A stretch of 14,855 nt of DNA from Fidelibacterota bacterium UBA6817 (GTDB lineage: Bacteria > Fidelibacterota > Fidelibacteria > Fidelibacterales > Fidelibacteraceae). The stretch is taken from positions 1 to 14,855 of the forward strand of contig DKER01000200.1 of NCBI GenBank assembly GCA_002452555.1. The letters are read 5' to 3'. The translations under genes were made by a program, and so were the position numbers. The notes beneath the pieces are model-generated. The model saw nothing but the letters and a program-made list of their open reading frames with translations. It ran no database searches and was not told where the DNA came from. Below are positions 13,588 to 14,855 of the stretch, piece after piece; the first letter of the stretch is position 1; every line of letters begins with the position of its first letter.

Positions 13588-14352
13588 TTATTTTAAATCC
13601 AGGGTCAGGGATTCATGGGTTACGTCATAAGGGAGCGTCTGAATGGAAAATACAACCTTGTCATTCCGATAAAGGTCTTCAGAGTATTGAAAAATTCTGA
13701 AATCAGATGTCATAATTCTTCGTTTAAACAGTAACAGCGCTGTCCCCGGCTTTACATCAAAAAACCTGCTTTCTTCACTTCCGGCAAAACCAATTTCGAT
13801 CGTTTGTTTTGCAATCCCCAGCCTTTCATTCGTTTTTCTGTGAAACAAATCGTATATCGAGTGTGTTTCCAGGTCTTCATTAAAGATTGGCATAAACAGG
13901 TCTGCATTAAACCAGGAGTATTCGATAATAAGCGGTTCATTATCCCCGGTACGAACACGGATAATTTTTACAACCGGATCAGCCGGCCGAATATTCATTA
14001 TATTGGCAATATTATTGTCAGCAGTCACTACTTTCTTTTCCCGAAGGATTGCACCGGCTTGCCTGCCATGTCTTTTCATAAGCTCCGAGAAGCCCATGAG
14101 CGTCTGAACATTCTGTTCGATACGAGTATTGACAACCGTACTGACTTTACCCTGCCGCCGTTCCAAAACCCCTTGTTGAAAAAGCATCTCGAGGGCATGG
14201 CGGATTGTCCCCCGGCTAACAGTAAATCTCCTGCATAATTCATGTTCACTATAGAATAAGTCACCTTCCGAGAAATGACCGCCATGGATTTCACCGTATA
14301 ATTCTTCATAGATTCGAATATATTCAGGAAGGAACCGTTCAAATTTATCCAT
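13588..14352 (-). CDS. GntR-family transcriptional regulator, HutC type (UTRA domain)
   Basis: The 254-residue DNA-binding regulator has an N-terminal winged helix (about 8-75) with the typical FSEGDLFYSEHELCRRF, SRGTIRHAL (47-55) and QQGVLERRQGKVSTVV. A ligand-binding UTRA domain follows (about 90-240, with PADPVVKIIRVR, GDNEPLIIEYSWFN and IYDLF). HutC-type members bind small acids or sugar phosphates and usually repress the adjacent catabolic operon. The start at ATG 14352 is chosen because GAGG lies 6 nt upstream. A longer frame to 14376 lacks a site. The ATG overlaps the stop of the DUF1667 gene within ATGGATAA (8 nt), so the two are translationally coupled and the regulator is the last gene of the operon it may control. 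Confidence 0.88.
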   Translation of the reverse strand: MDKFERFLPEYIRIYEELYGEIHGGHFSEGDLFYSEHELCRRFTVSRGTIRHALEMLFQQGVLERRQGKVSTVVNTRIEQNVQTLMGFSELMKRHGRQAGAILREKKVVTADNNIANIMNIRPADPVVKIIRVRTGDNEPLIIEYSWFNADLFMPIFNEDLETHSIYDLFHRKTNERLGIAKQTIEIGFAGSEESRFFDVKPGTALLLFKRRIMTSDFRIFQYSEDLYRNDKVVFSIQTLPYDVTHESLTLDLK

Positions 14353-14734
14353 TTTTTTCCTCAATGGTTTTATCACTCAGGCTTCGCGATGCAATAATAT
14401 TTGCACCTGTCATAAGGATATTTTCAACAATTATTTGACCAATATACACAGGTTTGGAAATCCTGATTTGTTTTAATTCCTTCATACAATCCAAAAGCTT
14501 TGTTTTGGGAATTCCCTTATCTGATCGGACCGGAAGGCGTTCGATACCTGAATTGTCCACAGGAAGTGTTGTTGTCAGGATACGAATCGGGTCAGTCATC
14601 TCCGCCAACACAAATGATTCACCGCGTCGACACAGATGTCCGGTAATTGTATACCCTGACACGTTGCTCTCTGAAGACATCAGCCGTATGGGACATCCTT
14701 TCGGACAAGCTGTGCAAATAAATATCTTATCCAT
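14345..14734 (-). CDS. DUF1667 four-cysteine protein (FAD dehydrogenase partner)
   Basis: The 129-residue protein has an N-terminal CTACPKGC motif (Cys7, Cys10, Cys14) and Cys35 in GHLCRRGES. This C-x2-C-x3-C...C layout is that of DUF1667 and resembles the iron-sulfur or zinc site at the start of molybdopterin oxidoreductases. Further family marks are EMTDPIRILTTTLPV (45-59) and PVYIGQIIVENILMTGANIIASR. DUF1667 genes typically follow two FAD/NAD-dependent dehydrogenases resembling anaerobic glycerol-3-phosphate dehydrogenase (GlpA type), where the product is thought to be an electron-transfer or assembly subunit. ATG 14734 is preceded by GGAAAGAG, and an in-frame TTG at 14746 is less likely. 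It overlaps the genes on both sides by the same ATGGATAA. Confidence 0.85.
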   Translation of the reverse strand: MDKIFICTACPKGCPIRLMSSESNVSGYTITGHLCRRGESFVLAEMTDPIRILTTTLPVDNSGIERLPVRSDKGIPKTKLLDCMKELKQIRISKPVYIGQIIVENILMTGANIIASRSLSDKTIEEKNG

Positions 14735-14855
14735 CTCTTTCCACAAGATTAAGTCTCAGAAGATTGGAAGCCCGGGACATGTCAAGCTTCTCAAAATTGA
14801 CATTTTGCATTTCTCCGGGAAAGGCATTGCTAATTTTTTGTTCCCCTATAATCCT
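14727..14855 (-). CDS. 3' end of an upstream operon gene (partial)
   Basis: The minus strand is open from the window edge for 42 codons to a TAA that overlaps the ATG of the DUF1667 gene (ATGGATAA). The visible tail reads RIIGEQKISNAFPGEM, continues with a charged stretch and closes LLRLNLVERDG. It is too short to identify. By gene-order precedent it is probably the C-terminus of an FAD- or NAD-dependent oxidoreductase, but the residues themselves do not show this. The 8-nt overlap and matching strand make it part of the same operon. Gene start and most of the protein lie outside the window. Confidence 0.6.
   Translation of the reverse strand, partial: RIIGEQKISNAFPGEMQNVNFEKLDMSRASNLLRLNLVERDG

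Noticed and set aside
13560..13596. AAGGAGG followed by ATG and a six-residue frame (MIPCLF) on the plus strand
   Set aside because: The ribosome site is good but spaced 9 nt, the product is only six residues and the frame runs into the GntR 3' end. Most likely chance.
13804..14238. 144-codon open frame on the plus strand
   Set aside because: Antisense to the GntR gene, no motif, no Shine-Dalgarno.

Overview
The window looks like a chromosomal segment of a Gram-negative bacterium of the Fibrobacteres-Chlorobi-Bacteroidetes (FCB) superphylum or a related candidate phylum such as Marinimicrobia, KSB1 or Cloacimonadota. This is an inference from four things. A 680-residue secreted lamin-tail protein ends in a 'YPNPFN' type IX secretion (T9SS/Por) sorting domain. 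The secreted C1 peptidase resembles the aminopeptidase-C-like enzymes of that group. Methionine synthesis uses a homocysteine methyltransferase/MTHFR fusion. The intergenic DNA carries degenerate 7- and 8-bp tandem arrays. Most genes are housekeeping or metabolic, and no transposase, integrase, phage gene or CRISPR array is visible.

Layout. Positions 1-386 are non-coding and hold three short-period tandem arrays ending 6 bp from the 3' end of a tRNA-Val(CAC) gene (387-460, minus). Then on the minus strand come a secreted C1 peptidase (509-1765) and a VOC-nitroreductase fusion (1798-2628), probably one operon. Divergently, a two-gene AT-rich plus-strand operon encodes a GT4 glycosyltransferase and an HPr-kinase-like P-loop protein (2723-4922). 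A convergent minus-strand operon follows (4943-8483): the Hcy methyltransferase/MTHFR fusion, then a cation-diffusion-facilitator-like membrane protein lacking the usual metal motifs, then an apparently cytoplasmic NlpC/P60 peptidase. An RluA-type pseudouridine synthase (8583-9260, plus) overlaps tail-to-tail by 8 bp with a malic enzyme (9253-10710, minus). The malic enzyme lies behind a small Cys-rich DUF6485-type gene (10724-10933).

Regulatory core. Between the DUF6485/malic-enzyme operon and the secreted protein (11201-13243, plus) lie two overlapping divergent sigma70-like promoters. The minus-strand one (TTGAAA-17-TATAAT) would make a leader of about 180 nt containing a terminator-like hairpin nested in a long inverted repeat, so it is a candidate attenuator or riboswitch. 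Downstream of the secreted protein gene, on the opposite strand, an unlisted 38-codon gene with a perfect Shine-Dalgarno (13248-13364) encodes a small single-span membrane peptide. Upstream of it are a GntR-like palindrome GTATATAC and a 13-bp inverted repeat.

The right end is the tail of a minus-strand operon: the last 42 codons of an unidentified protein, a DUF1667 four-cysteine protein, and a HutC-type GntR regulator. Both junctions overlap by the same eight bases, ATGGATAA. DUF1667 proteins usually accompany GlpA-like FAD dehydrogenases, so this is probably a glycerol-3-phosphate or related oxidation operon carrying its own repressor. The candidates most worth following for something undescribed are the structured leader of the malic-enzyme operon, the 38-residue membrane peptide with its putative GntR site, the GT4/HprK-like pair and the phased heptamer/octamer arrays.
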